The notes below the pieces were generated by a model. The model ran no database searches. It was not told the DNA's origin and saw only the letters and a program-made list of their open reading frames with translations. A DNA stretch of 64,000 nucleotides from Scenedesmus sp. ARA3 (Eukaryota; Chlorophyta; Chlorophyceae; Sphaeropleales; Scenedesmaceae): assembly GCA_004335835.1 (NCBI GenBank), contig RWJK01001191.1:37398-101397 (forward strand), written 5' to 3'. The position numbers and the translations under genes were made by a program. This document shows positions 1-12,789 of this stretch, in pieces; the stretch's first letter is position 1; each line of letters starts with the position of its first letter.

Positions 1-205
1 TGTCGCTGCCATGTCTAGCACCTGCTGCTTCTCTATCCCGCTGCAAAAGCTCCCCTAGCAGCCTCCCACGCAGCTTGATCAAGCGCCCGAGCAGCAGCAG
101 CCAAGGCACTGCTGCTGCAGCAATGCGTGTACGTTCCTGCTCCATATCCCCGCCTGCCGTGTCTACATCATCCCCTGAAGCGCCTGCTGGCGTGCAATAG
201 GCATG

Positions 206-255
<50 letters not shown>

Positions 256-882
256 GCTGCCTGGCTAAGCTGTCCAGTATGTACACCGGCGTCTGCTCGA
301 TCGGGTGCATTGCAAACAGCTCCTTCCGTCCAGATGTATCTGTCATCATGAGCTTGATCTTGCTGGCGAGCAGCGCAAACAGCTGCAGCTGCGGGGTACT
401 ACACGGTGCACTACCAGCAACAGCAGCTACTAATGGCCCAGGCCTGCCTAATGGAGCACAGGTGGATGCTAGGCAGGAGCTCAGTGCAACAGTAGCAGGG
501 TGCAGCACACTCTGCCGCTCCCTGCCATGCCACTGGCCCGCTGCTGCTGCTGCCGCTGCTTGCAGGAGCATGCCAGTACCCCTAGCTGCTGTCCGTGGCA
601 CTACAGCAGAGGTTCCGCTGCAGCTGCGCAGCACAGATTCGACTGCTGCTGCAACCGGCCGGCACATCGCGCGCCACGCTGCTGCTGTGTACAGCGCGTC
701 CATCTGCTGCTGCCTGCTGCGGCGCGTGCGCAGCGGGCGCAGGCTGTCTGCTGCTGCTGTGTGCACGCCCATCAAGCCTCCACCATGCAGGTGTGCATCA
801 TCATCATCAGCAATGTGCTGATGTATATCAGCATGGTGGTGATGATGGTGATGGTGGTGGTGGTGCTCATGCTGCAGGCTGT

Positions 883-915
<33 letters not shown>

Positions 916-1019
916 CATCATCCGGCTCCCATGGTAGCTTTGAGACAGCAGTGAGCACCTCAAGCAGTCCCCACAGTGCCTCACGTGTGCGGGCGCTCAG
1001 GGGTGCCCTGCTGGGCGGC

Positions 1020-1070
<51 letters not shown>

Positions 1071-4000
1071 CCTTCCCCGGCAACAGTAGCAGCAGGGGTA
1101 GCTTCTGCTGCAGGCGCTGCCCCTGCTGCTGCTGCCGCTGCTGCTGCTGAGCTCTGTGTAGCTTCTGCTGTTGAGCTGCTGATGGGTTGTGTGGTTGCCA
1201 CATCGCCAGCTGCGCCTGCTCCTGCTGCAGCCGCATCGCCAGGCACCACCAGCTGCTGGTCAGGCTGTGTTGCGTTTGCTGCCGCATCCCCTGCTGCCCT
1301 GTCACTGCCATCTGCTGCAGCTGCAGCCTTCTTCTCATCACCTTGCTGCTCTTCTTTGGGGCCTATCTTCCCCAGCAGAGAGTGTAGCAGCCGCTCCTGG
1401 TGCTGCTGCTGCTGCTGCGGGCCCTGCTGGCCCAGCAGCTGCTGCACCACCTGCACCACCAGCTGCAGCAGCTCCTGCACAGGTAGGTGGCTGTCTGGCT
1501 GCAGATCATACTGCTGCCATGTAACACTTGACAGCCGAAACAGGCCAGGCGGCGCACCCTGTGCAAAGTTCAGAGTGCTGCCGTCTTTCTGCACTGCCCC
1601 AACCTTCTGGAGCACCGGCCAGCAGCGCGCAGAGTACGCTGCAGCAGCACAGGCAGCGCTCACCAACTCCAGCGGACTCGGCGGCAGACTGCAGCTGCTG
1701 CTGCTAAGCCGCGCGAGGCTGCTGCTGCTGCCCAAGCTGCCTCTCCTCTGATGCTGCACATGCTGCAGCGCCGCACACTGCTGTGCTGCCAGCGGACCGT
1801 CAAACTTGCCGCTGCTCAGAGCTACTGCTGTGTCCAGCAGCATCAGCGGCAGCTGCTGCTGAAGGCTGAGGACCTCAAGCTCCTCTTGACCTCTAAAGCC
1901 ATAGTCCCTGCAATCATCGACCAAGTGTGCTGCTGTTGCTGCGCTGGGGGATACAGCACCTGGCCGGCCCAAATCATTCATTTCTTCCTCGTCCTCCCTT
2001 GGAGAGTTCGGTGTGCGAGGTGAAGCAGGGGAAGCTGGGGAGCTAGGAGACAGCGAAAAGCCCTTGCTGCTGCGCACCACGAAAGCCCCACGCGCTGCTG
2101 CTGTTGACGCGTGGTCTCCTGCAAGGTCTAACGCTGCTCTGTCTGTCCTGCTAACAACATCTCCTCCCGTGCTGCTCCTGCGCCGCTGCGCTGCATGCGT
2201 GGTGCTGTTATTGTTATTTCCTGCAGGCTCCCTGCCGCTGCTAGGCTGCAAGTGGGATGCGCCTTGCAGGAGAAAGCGAGCAACCCTGCAGGCCTGCACA
2301 TACTCCACATCTGCTGCTCGAGTGAACACATCTGAGCAGCTTGCAAGCTGCAGCAGCGGCCCTGGAAGGCCCAGCGCAGCCCAGAACTGCAGCAGAGGTG
2401 TGGCCGGCTGCTGCTCCTGCTGCTGCTGTGAGCTGTCATCTGCTGCTGGCTTGCCTGTCATGCCTAGCACCTGGTTCCAGAGCTGGTGCAGGCCTCCATC
2501 ACCTGCAGCAGGTTGCACAACAACAGAGGCAAGGGTGATGCAATGGCTGCGGCAGGCTGTAGCATAGTGCAAACAGGGTAATCATCAGCAGAAGCAGCTC
2601 ACACTCAAAAGTGCAGTAACTGAAGCAGCTGCGACCCGTATGCTGCATGCGCGAAGCAGACATCCCCCAAGTGCAAGGCTCAGTCAGGCATGTTGCTGGA
2701 AGAAATCAATCGCCCTGGGGCTCTTACAACTACTGTACTAGGCCACCGTCAGTCCTACCCGCATGCTCGTCGTCTTCCTCCTCGCTGGAGCCCCCAGCAG
2801 CCCCAACGTACTGCGGCCCCTGCTGCTTCTTCCGTTGCTGCTGCTGCACACCTGGCTGGCCATCCAGCCGCTTCTGCCCCAGCTGCTGCTGCTGCACGCA
2901 TGTGCATGGCTGCTGCTTGCTGCCAGAAGGTGCTGCCTCGCATATCCTGCAAGCACCACAGCTGCAGCTGCAGCTGCCGTCCTCTGACGAAGCCAGAGAA
3001 GAAGAGGATGACCATCCAGCAGCACCAGCCAGCCTGCCTTGTAACGCTACAGCATCATACTCCACAGGGTGCTGTGCTGCAAAGCTGCTGCTGTCTTCCA
3101 GGCCCAGCTGCTGCTGCAGCCGCTGCGTTTGTATCGCCAGCATCGCCAGCATCAGCTGCAGGATAGATGGGCTCTGCAAGAGCTCCCGAACCAGCGGCTG
3201 GTGTGCCTCTGCTGCTCCTGCAGCACCCTCTACCCTCAACATCAAGCTACTGATCTGGTGCATCAAGTCATCTGCTACTCGCAGTCCACTTAGCATTATC
3301 TGCTTGCTGCTGTTGCCGCCAACCTCCCCCATAGCTCTGCCAGCGCAGCGAAGCATCGCCATGGCTAGCTGAGCAGCCGGATCTGCCAAGCGAGCAGCAG
3401 CTGGATCCCCGCTGCTTGCAGGATGCACTGCTGCTGCTGCTGCAGGGCCTGCAGTGGCAGCAGCTGCTGCCTCAGTTGCTGCTGCTTCATCAGCTGGCGG
3501 TGCGAAGATGTCATCTGGCCAGATGCGCTCCAAGCAGCGGAAGAGGTCAAGCAGCGCAGTCGCCAGTGACAGCGCGGTAGGACGTGGGTTGAAGAACAGC
3601 GCCCGGGCCTCCTGCAAGCACCAGCAGCAGCAGCAGCAGCAGCAGGTGCAGGTGAACAAAGAAGCCAGGCAAGCACCAGCAAAGAGGCACGCAAGCAGTG
3701 ATAGCAGCAGCCAGGTGAACTGCTGCACTTCCTGCATACCTGTTGCTGCCGTGGGCTGCTGCCGTACACTGCAGCATCCCGGCTCCACTGCCAACACGCC
3801 AGTGCCCCTGCTGCTGCTGCCCCTGCTCCTGCTGCCGCACACTGCCACCTGCTCCTATGCAGCGGTAGCTGTCAGCACCAGCAGCAGCAGCAACCAAACA
3901 AAGCTTCAAAGCACTCACCGTGCGCAGCGCCCATGCCATGGCTTGCAGCAGGGAGGTCTGCTCGCAGCGCTGCCGTGCCAGACTGTCTGCCAGCTCAGGC

Positions 4001-4856
4001 GGCAGCCCCCAGCCCTCACTGGGGTGGTGGCAGCTCTCCAGCACAGCAGTGGTGGTCTTGATGGCCTGCGTCGGAGAAGTGCAATATACAAACAATAAGC
4101 AAGCGCAATACAAGGATCTGCACCGTCCAGTGCACTGCACCAGCTGCTCAGAGACGATGGCGGTGTTTGTTTTGCTTGTATGGTCCAGGTTTGCAAGCAG
4201 CGCCTGCGTTTGGCGGTGAGGTGTGACTGCCTCTGCATGCTGTGGGCATGACCTGTAAAAAGGCAGTACAAAGCTCACCTGCGCCACGCGTGCCACACTG
4301 AAGGCTGGGTCGTCACCATTGAGGCTGAGCAGGCAGGAGGTGACCTGCGCATGCAGCATGACATGGATGGGGGTTGAACACACTGTTGACAGCTGCTTGT
4401 GAGCATGCAGCAGAGACATGCTGCAGCTGCAGCCTGCAGAGATGATGCTGACATAACATATGTTGTGCTCATTGCAGCTCAAGTGGACGCGGTTGTACTA
4501 CATGCAAGAGGGGCATGCAGGGAGCAGCAGCGCAGCAGCACCTGCCCCAGCTTCAGCAGCAGCTCCAGGGTGAGCACGAAGGCAGGTGGCCGGCTGCCAC
4601 CTGAGGAATAAAGGCTGCTGATGGAAGACATCACTGACGATAGCTCCCTCCAGTCCTCGTGCTTCATCATGACACATCTTCGAGTGTCGAAAGTAGCCAG
4701 TTGCTGCTGCGCTCGCACCCAGGGATCTGAATCTAGCGTCACGATATTTGCTGAACGATGACCTGAACCTTCATCGTCTGTTGAGTCTCGATGCAGATCA
4801 CGATCAGTGTGCAGCTGATTTGCGACACGCCTCCGGAAGTTGTTGACAAACGCCAT
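1..4856 (-). CDS. Large Gln/Ala-rich protein of unknown function (5' part, runs off the left edge)
   Basis: I do not recognise this protein. Six exons join in phase: 4856-4542, 4344-4279, 4203-4141, 4065-3919, 3611-2759 and 2556 to base 1, giving at least 1,333 codons. The start ATG (4856-4854) opens MAFVNNFRRRV, a basic N terminus followed by an acidic stretch. Exons 2-5 look like ordinary helical sequence, for example LSLNGDDPAFSVARVAQ and ATALLDLFRCLERIWPDDIF. The last two exons are dominated by Ala, Gln and Ser runs, a His-rich block near 830-860 and long CAG tracts read as poly-Ala or poly-Gln. The final exon is open for 2.5 kb without a stop, which argues for real coding despite the low complexity. 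No catalytic motif, signal peptide or membrane segment was found. A helical scaffold or regulatory protein is possible but only a guess. The exon model is good; function is unassigned. Confidence 0.6.
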
Positions 4857-5389
4857 TAGATCGCCATGCTCTTAGCGTCCAGCTAAAGCTCATTAGTACT
4901 TAGAGACGACAGACTGCGTGCAATGGCCGCTGTGCTCGCCAAGCAGCAGCTGCACCCACGTGGCATGACAATGGTTTTGACATGGTTCAGGCTGGTTCAG
5001 GCTGGTTCAAACTCTCCATCATGACATGGGTTGGCTGCTGGTTCGCAACGGCACACAGAGCATGCGACTGTGACCATCGCCACTGATGGCAGCCAAATAC
5101 ACAAACGCTTGATTGCAGGCAATGCTCGTGATGCACCCCTGCATCTCTGTGCGGGAAGCCAAAACTTCCCGCTGGGGTTGAACACACACACGGCATGTGC
5201 ACTTGTGCGCCAAGAACACTTTCTGCCAGCACTTCACAGCAGGTATGTCCCAATAGTTTCAAGGACATGACACCCCTAACCTGTCTACTCTATTGCTGTT
5301 CTAGCTCTCTGCTGTGATGTGCATCTACCTGACAAATGTTGGTTGCGTGATGTTTGCTGCACATGCAAAATAATGAGCTACTCTCTCAG
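4857..5389. other. Intergenic: upstream of the unknown gene, downstream of CLC
   Basis: Between the start of the Gln/Ala-rich gene and the CLC stop codon. It should hold the 5' UTR and promoter of the former and the 3' UTR of the latter. A short repeat of ggttcaggct occurs near 4985-5005. No convincing ORF, TATA box or RNA gene was seen. Confidence 0.5.
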
Positions 5390-8300
5390 CTACTCCAGCC
5401 GATCATAGCCAGTATGGAAGCGCGGCTCTTGCCGCACTGGCCCTGCTGCTGCTGCTGCCACCGCCGTGGCTGCCGCTGCCGCCGCTGCTGCTGTAGATGA
5501 CTGCCGCGACACCTGCCGCGAGTGCAGCCGTGATGAAGAGGTGCGCCGCACACCAGAGTGTGACACCACGCCATCAGGCCCGGGGCGGGCTTCCAGGAAG
5601 ATCCTGGGTGCATGGTCCCTGCATGGTGCAGCAAAGTAACAGCAGCAGTCAGCGGTACATCCACTGTTGGTGCATGCACTTGCGCGATTCATGCCATGGC
5701 ATGACTCAATTTTGCATATGTTCTGGTGTGTCACGATGCATGCGGGCGCAAACAGTGCGGTGGCCCGCCGACTTGCTTTGCCGCTCCGCAATGGCATACA
5801 GTGTGGCTATGCATGCACGGCGCCACTCACGTCAGGCCGCCGTCCAGCGCCTAGTCGTGCAGTGTGGGCACATACAGCTACAATGCTGCAACACCGTCAC
5901 AATGCTGCAACCACAACAGAACTCACTGGCTGCCGTCCAGCAGCTCGTCGTGCTCCCGGATGTCCTTCATTGCTAGCTGCTCAGCCCGTGCCAGCGGGCA
6001 TGCTGTGTCCCTCAAGTGCTGCAACTCGATGCATGGTATGAGGACCTTGGACACAGCATGGCATGCTCAATCAACACCGTCACAATGCTGCAACCACAAA
6101 ACAACTCACTGGCTGCCGTCCAGCAGCTCGTCGTGCTCCCGGATGTCCTTCATCGCCAGCTCCCTCGCGCGTACCAGCGGGCCCGTGATGGCCTCACGCA
6201 GCACGGACACACAGAGGCACATGCATGCAGTGCGGCTACAATGGCTGCAACCTTGCCCACCCCATACACGACGACAAGTGAATGCAGTGCGGGCAGTGAA
6301 AAAACACCAAACTGCCACACCCCCGCGTCACTCACTGGCTGCCGTCCAGCAGCTCATCGTGCTCTCTGATGTCCTTCAGCGCCAGCTCCCTCGCGCGCAC
6401 CAGCGGGCCCGTGATGGCCTCACGCAGCGCAGCCGCCTGCTTCTCAATCATCATGCTCTGGATGATGCGGCCGCCCTGGATGTCGGACGCGGCCTGCGCC
6501 AGCTGCTCCTTGACGTGGAAGCGGTCCAGCTTGTGGTTCTGCACCTCCACGATGTCGCCCCTGTGTATAAGAACAGCGGCACAGTGTGATGTTTGGGTTC
6601 AGTACATGCAGCAGACGGTGGCGGCTCAATGGTGCTCCTTCACATGGAAGCGGTCCAGCTTGTGGTTCTGCACCTCCACGATGTCGCCCCTGTGTATAAG
6701 AACAGCGGCACAGTGTGATGTTTGGGTTCAGTACATGCAGCAGACGGTGGCGGCTCAATGGTGCTCCTTCACATGGAAGCGGTCCAGCTTGTGGTTCTAC
6801 ACCTCCACAATGTCGCTCCTGCGCGAGTTAACAACGGCACAGTGTGATGTTCAGATTCAGTACATGCAGCAGAAGGTGCTGGCTCAGAGGTGCTTCTTGA
6901 TGTGTAAGCAGTTCAGCTTGAGGTTCTGCACTTCCACAATGTCGCCCCTGCGCGAGTCGGCAGCAGCACAGTGTGATGCAGCATCCTGCGGCAGCACTCC
7001 TCACGTCGCAACACATCAACAAAGTATCACTGCACCCACTCACCGTGTCACCATGCCCGGCTTGGAGGGCTTCCAGCAGCCCATAGCAGCAAATGGCCAG
7101 TGCACAATTCAGGCCTAAGGCTTTAGTGGCAGCAGCCACCATGCCGCAACACAGGTATGCTATATAGCATGTATGCCACTGCCACTCACCGCGTGACCAT
7201 GCCTTCTAGGGGCCCATGGCAGCGGATGACTGGCACGTAGTTGAGCCCCTGCTCCTGCATCAGGTTGTAGATGAAGGTGAGCGGCATGCCGGGCGGGATG
7301 ACGATGGGCGCCACCTCCACCTTGCTGGACAGGTCGATCTCCGGCTCGTCCTCGTGCTGCGCCAGCAGCTCCATCACGCTGCAGCCAGCAGCAGACAAAG
7401 AAGCACAGGCAGGCAGTCACAGGCAGAGCTGGCTAAGCAGACAGTATGTATAAGAACGAATTTACACATCCGCTGAGTCCTCAGGGACTGCATTGGATGC
7501 GAAACATGCAAGCAAAGCTGCGCCAGAAGACCTCTCGTTCCGTTGCCAGTATGTTTCAATTTCATCCTTGTGCTGCGCCAGCAGCTCCATCACGCTGCAG
7601 GCAGCAGCAGACAGAGGCCACCAGCCAGGCAGGCAAACACAGTGTTCACTGGCAGTGAGAAAATTGGCAGACGTGGCATGGTGAGCAGCTCAGCTTGCAG
7701 CCCTAGCTCAAGCCTTCACACCTGGGCCTGCTGATGATGCCCATGAAATCTCCCACTTCCCCGGGCGTCATAGCAACAAGCACACAGGCAGGCTGACCAA
7801 CAGCAGAGACATCGTTCCCTGCAGCCTGGCACATTCTCATCGTGCTACATCGTGCTTCAAATCTTCATACCTGGGCCTGCTTATGATGCCCATGAAGTCT
7901 CCCACTTCCCCGGGGCGTGCCGGCACGCTGATGACAGGGAAGGCGCCGCTGGTCTTGTGTGCATCCAGGGTGTTGACCAGGTTTTCGCTGCTCTCCACCA
8001 CTGCAAAGCTGGCACTGACTTTGGGCTTGCTCATGACGTCCTCGGCCTGCAGCAGCAGCCAGAGCATGCGATGGGGTTCAAAGAGGTGTATGAGAGGATG
8101 CTCAGTGGCATGATTGTGTGATGTACACGGATGCTCGGAACAGCTTTTCACTGTGCAGCTGCCTTGCAGCAACTGGAGCTACACTGACGTCTTCCGGGAA
8201 ATGCATGCTGCAAGAAAGCAAGACAGCCTGAGCAATGTACACAGGCAATTCCATGTGTGCTGCCCTGCATGCAGACAGCGACCGCAGCCGCGGCAGCGCA

Positions 8301-11300
8301 AGCAGCAGCATCAGCAGCAGCGGTGGCAGGCTGACGCAACGCTCACCTCCAGGTGCGCTCTGTTCACGATGTGCTCTGGAATGCCTCCAATGAAGTTGAA
8401 CCCCTTGAGCATGATCTGGTGGTCAAACACGCTGCAGGGCATTGCAGCACAGTGGCAACAGGCGGAGGCCCGTCAGATATCCCCTGTCAACTACCCCATA
8501 TACGTCCGTGACAGGACGCCACGGCTTGGATGGCTTCCAACCAACCGTTTAACTTGAAGTGCTGTCACCATGACAGTGTCAAGCGTGATTGTTGACACAG
8601 CACAGGCTGTGCAGGACAAGCAGGGCCTGCAGCTGCTACATTGCTTGCTCGTGTAATGGGTTTGTAAGTAGGTGTGGCGGCCGCATGCCAGCGGGTGCTG
8701 CCGTCACACAACCTTTCGGACTGCAAGCTACAGTCCAGTGCATGTCCCCAGTTTTCAGAGCCCCTCTGCACGCACCTGTAGTTGAAGCGGTCCCCCACGC
8801 CCTTGGAGATGATGAGCACCATCATGAGGAAGGGCAGCGTGTTGGGCGCGCCAGTCATCTCCATCAGCACCAGGCACATGCTGGCGCTCATGCGCATCAG
8901 CCCGCCCAGGAAGGAAGCTGCAGGACAAAGAGCGCTGCAGTGCATTAGGTCATGTGTTGCTCGACAGAACGGGCTGCATCTCAGGACAGAACAGGCTGCA
9001 TCTCAGACCAGTCACAGATTTCATTGCACCAGGCACATGCCGGCGCTCATGCGCATCATGCCTGCCCAAAGCACGCTGTGCACGCCACAATGTACAACAA
9101 ACCAAACAGGGTGTGCAACATAGGCGAGATGAGAATGTAATGTGTCAGCCTTCATGTGCTGGCGAGTGCTTCTGCAAACATAGAAGCGCTGCGCTGGGAG
9201 TACATCCACAGCTGCGCAGCAAGAACTGGCTGTAGCAAGGCTCTCCCAAGTACTCTATTGTACCACGTGGCTCACCAGCTCCCAGCAGCGCATAGATGCC
9301 CACATGAACATGATAAAAGTATACCAGGCACATGCTGGCACTAATGCAAACCAGCCGCCCAAGAATGGCGCTGCACAGCTAAGCGTGCCGCAGTAGATAC
9401 ATGGCAGAGCAGGCAGCAGCTCAACACCAGGCGGCTCACCAGCTCCCAGCAGCGCATAGATGCCCACAATGCCTGCTGCACTACCATCGATCAGCCCCAG
9501 CTTGAGCAGAACCTCAGCCCAGATGCGCCCGAAGCAGCCGCCGAATATCAAACTGACTGTAAACAGGCCACTGGGAATGAACGCGCCGTACGTAATGGCA
9601 GCGAGGAAGTAGTAGATTGCGCTGTACAGCAGCAGCGACGTCACATGGAAGGTGCCGTGTGGCGCTGAGAACAGCGCCTGGATCTTGAAGCCCTGGGGGT
9701 TGAAGGCCAGCACTGCCAAGTCGTTGTAGGTGCCATCGGAACAGCCGTAGCCGCCAAAGGTCATGAACATGGAGGCGCCTGTATACATACGTCAAGTTGA
9801 TCATTTGTGTAAAGTCAGCACGCTGGGCTTTGCATAACATCATGGAGGCGCCTGTATGCAGAAACGTCGCATTGTTTGTGTGCATTCAGCATGCGAGGCC
9901 GTGCATGACAGCATGGAAGAGCGGCGCTTTTTTAGGACCTGTGCAAAGGGAAGAGCTGCGCATCTTGTCTGGTAACATGTAAGCTGGCAGCTGCCGTTGC
10001 CCTCTTCAGCATGCACAGTGGCAGACGGTGGCTGCAGCACATGAGTATACAGGCAGGTGTTTCCCGCTCACCCTTGACGCAGTGCTCAGGGTCTTGCGTG
10101 TCACACGTCTTGCAGCGGCCGCCCAGAGGCACGGCAAACAGCACAATGGATGTGATGATGGATATGACACACACCTGCACATGCACAGCAGCGATTGTGT
10201 TGTCAGCTCCACGTCCTTTTGATCTTGAGCACAACCAGATGATACGAGACAGGAGCGCCCGGAACGTGTGCAGCATATGACAAGCACATACTGCATGATG
10301 CAACCATTGCATTGTGTCCTGCTGCTCAACTTGAATCAGCATCCAGCTTTTCTGACCTAGCAGAAACCGGGGGCTGATACTAGTGGCACTTCGTACCTCG
10401 AGGATTCTGAAGCTGAAGAACTTTGACCACTTCTTGCGCACCAGGCACACCCAGGTGTTGAAGGAAGTGAACACGCTCGCCACCCAGCCGCCCACCACAG
10501 CCAGCAGCACAAACGCCCATGTCTGCAGATGAAAGCAGCACACATCTGTTGTGTCCTCTCAAGCGATGTGTTCTTGCGCCTGCAACAGCGCTTATAAGAG
10601 CAGGATTGCAGCAGGAGCATCCGCAGTCCAATGCATGTGTACACAAGGACCATGCTAGCATCCATGCTCAGTGCTACATGAGGGTGCAAGAAGTCGTACG
10701 CACCTGTCCGTAAGGAGTGGGATAAGCTTGCTGAAACCTGCAAGGGCAGCACAGCAACTATTGAACTTTACCAGCGAGCTGAGCTGTTGCTGCCCAACAT
10801 CAGTTGCTTGTGCCAGAGAGACACACACATGGAACTTGCCACCCCCAGCAATTGAGCAACCACGCAGCTGCCATCTTGAAGTCAAATGACTCTGTGCAAG
10901 ACACCAGCATGACCTGAATAACCCATGGTGCTGCTGCTGCTCAGTCAACCCAATCTCATTGCCTTGCAGGCTGCGCACCATGCCAGCGAGCCCCACTGCA
11001 GGTAGCTGCAGTGGCCGTGCGACACGCAGATGCTGATGCTGTACTTGACCACCACAATAGTGATGGCGCTGACAAGGAAGCAGCGCCACGTCAGCTCCTT
11101 GCGCCACCTGCAGCAGCAGCAGCAGCAGCAGCGGAGCGTGCACGGCATCATGCGATGTCAGGTGTAACGTCGCTGGACCAACCACGGCTGCCTGCAGTGT
11201 CTGCTGATGTTCAAGAGCGACCTGCACGTTGCGTGGCCGACCGCCAATGTGGTGGGTTGTGCCTGCAAAACCAGCTGCTGCCATCAGGTGTGCGTGGGTG

Positions 11301-11375
11301 ATGGCTTGCTTACAGGCCGCTGCTCTGATGTTGATGTGCGGTGTGCATGGGCTGCACCCTATGTCACCATTGATG

Positions 11376-11433
<58 letters not shown>

Positions 11434-11483
11434 NNNNNNNNNNNNNNNNNNNNNNNNNNNNNNNNNNNNNNNNNNNNNNNNNN

Positions 11484-11543
<60 letters not shown>

Positions 11544-12789
11544 CCACCTGGTTGACATCTCCATGGCAAACAGAACACCTCCTACCGGCGCCTTGAAAGC
11601 CGTGCACACGCCGCACGCAGCCCCACATGCCACCAAGTCCCTGATGTCTCTGTTGTATGTGTAGGTCCCCCAGTGGCTGGCAGCATCCATCTTCTGCTTG
11701 AACCAATTACTGCTGCCTGCAAGCATCAGACCACACGGTTTGAACAACAACAGGCTCAGCACGAGGCGCATGTTCAACTGTTGCACACATGCCCATGCTC
11801 CTGCTGTCTGTGTTCCTGCGACCCTTTGCTGCAGCGCAGCGTTTACAACGAACACTGCTACTGCGCATGCTGCTGGCGGTGGCGGTGGCGGTACAGCAGT
11901 TGCACGATGCTGCAGTGCAACCATCTTTTGCCTTGCTGTTGGAGGCACGTTCCTGCAAGACTGATGCTGCAGACAGTCCACTGCTGCTGTTGCTGCTGCA
12001 GGTGTGGTCCTCCTGTCAAGTCGGCTCTGCTGCTCACCAAGGATCACTGCCAAAATGGATCCAGCATGCAGCATGGGCCCTTCCTTGCCCATCACCAAGC
12101 TGCTGCCAACTGCCAGTGCGCTGCCTATGACCTTTGCCACAAAGGTCTTGATTGTGAAGAAGTTCCTGAACACCGGGCTCTCCACGCCATTCAAGTAAGC
12201 CTTGACATCGGGAATGCCTGAGCCTGCTGCTGCAGGAGATATCAGGAACAATGACAGGCTGGCACCAAAGGCTAGCAGCAGGTTGAAGCCCAGGAACTTG
12301 AAGAACTTGGGTATCCAGGCTTCATGCAGGGACTGGAAAGCAGAGCAGTGGAAGCAGCAGCAAGATTGCAATTGGTCAGTAGCAATTGCAAGGTATGCAC
12401 ACCATGGACACAGCTGCAGCATAACAAGAGGTGGTTGGTGGATGCCACAGCTGCGCTGATGACTGCCCAGCAGCTGCTTGCAGGCACAGCACGGCAATCG
12501 CAACCACTGCGAACACAACCTGGTATCAGTTCCCTTACCACTATGTCAATCACAAGCGTGCTGCGCATATGGTAGAGGGACGCCACCAGCATGGACTGCA
12601 GGAAGCCCATCACTGCTGTCATCACCGCAATCCTGCGAGGGGCATGCTCTGCTTGCATCAGCCACTGCCTCGAGAAGACTTCTGTCAGGACAAGTAAACA
12701 TGCAGAACAAGCTTCATTTGAGCTTACACGACCAAGAACGTCCATTTCAAGACCGTGAACAGCTTTGGGATGTGGACCTGCTGAGGCAT
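5390..12789 (-). CDS. CLC-family chloride channel/transporter with C-terminal CBS pair
   Basis: Voltage-gated CLC anion channel or exchanger of a cell or organelle membrane. Fifteen exons keep phase: 12789-12728, 12668-12539, 12332-12038, 11716-11548, 11107-10979, 10737-10704, 10522-10397, 10174-10072, 9778-9440, 8917-8776, 8431-8347, 8046-7871, 7378-7190, 6560-6336 and 5603-5390 (805 aa). Diagnostic motifs are GSGIPDVKAYLNGVE (anion filter, Ser form), GKEGPMLH with the gating Glu, FKAPVGGVLFAMEM, and GAFIPSGLF. CBS sequence follows (EDVMSKPKV; VPVIRCHGPLEGMVTR). The tail is basic and Ala-rich and ends at TAG (5392-5390). The usual second Glu of the FxxEE motif, the proton glutamate of exchangers, is Met here, which predicts channel behaviour. 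The first two exons are the weakest part: an alternative start at 12745 also joins in phase. Introns hold many exon echoes and one assembly gap. Confidence 0.9.
5930..6435 (-). repeat. Three copies of the CLC penultimate-exon end (exon echoes)
   Basis: The end of the penultimate CLC exon (coding IREHDELLDGSQ, then the GTGAGT donor) is at 6336-6430. Two further copies lie in the downstream intron at about 6110-6200 and 5930-6000. The 6110 copy still reads LVRARELAMKDIREHDELL with the same donor. The 5930 copy is more degraded. Confidence 0.8.
6500..6985. repeat. Tandem array, 129-bp unit, four copies, over a CLC 3' splice site
   Basis: The acceptor and start of the CLC exon coding GDIVEVQNHKLDRFHVKE recur with period 129 (junctions at 6560/6561, 6689/6690, 6818/6819 and 6947/6948). 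The lowest-coordinate copy continues into the full exon; the other three lie in the upstream intron. The two lowest units are nearly identical, intron part included. The upper two have drifted. Unit length is a multiple of three (43 codons). Confidence 0.9.
7040..9870 (-). repeat. Scattered single exon echoes in CLC introns
   Basis: Partial copies of neighbouring exon ends occur at about 7045-7085 (of the CBS2 exon end), 7565-7610 (of the CBS2 exon start), 7715-7775 (of the CBS1 exon end), 9025-9070 and 9327-9375 (of the ASFLGGLMRM exon start), 9270-9300 (of the YALLGAG exon end) and 9841-9865 (of the GASMFM exon start). Each sits in the intron next to its parent exon. Confidence 0.7.
11378..11541. 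repeat. (CTG)n tract with 50-base assembly gap in a CLC intron
   Basis: CTG units run from about 11380 to 11433 and from 11484 to 11541, separated by 50 N, so the true length is unknown. The tract begins just after the 5' splice site of the exon coding FAMEMST. The transcript therefore reads GTGGGG followed by CAG repeats. The acceptor end of the same intron (11108 onward) carries CUG repeats. Confidence 0.9.

Noticed and set aside
951..1751. Plus-strand 266-codon open frame, mostly Ala/Ser/Cys
   Set aside because: It is antisense to a phase-consistent minus-strand exon and owes its length to triplet repeats, which lack stops in several frames.
11434..11483. X-containing open frames across the N run
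   Set aside because: They are translations of an assembly gap inside an intronic triplet tract, not genes.
12733..12745. Alternative CLC start MDVL with donor GTCGTG
   Set aside because: In phase, but the donor is poor. The 12789 start uses a GTAAGC donor and gives a hydrophobic first segment. Kept only as a second choice.
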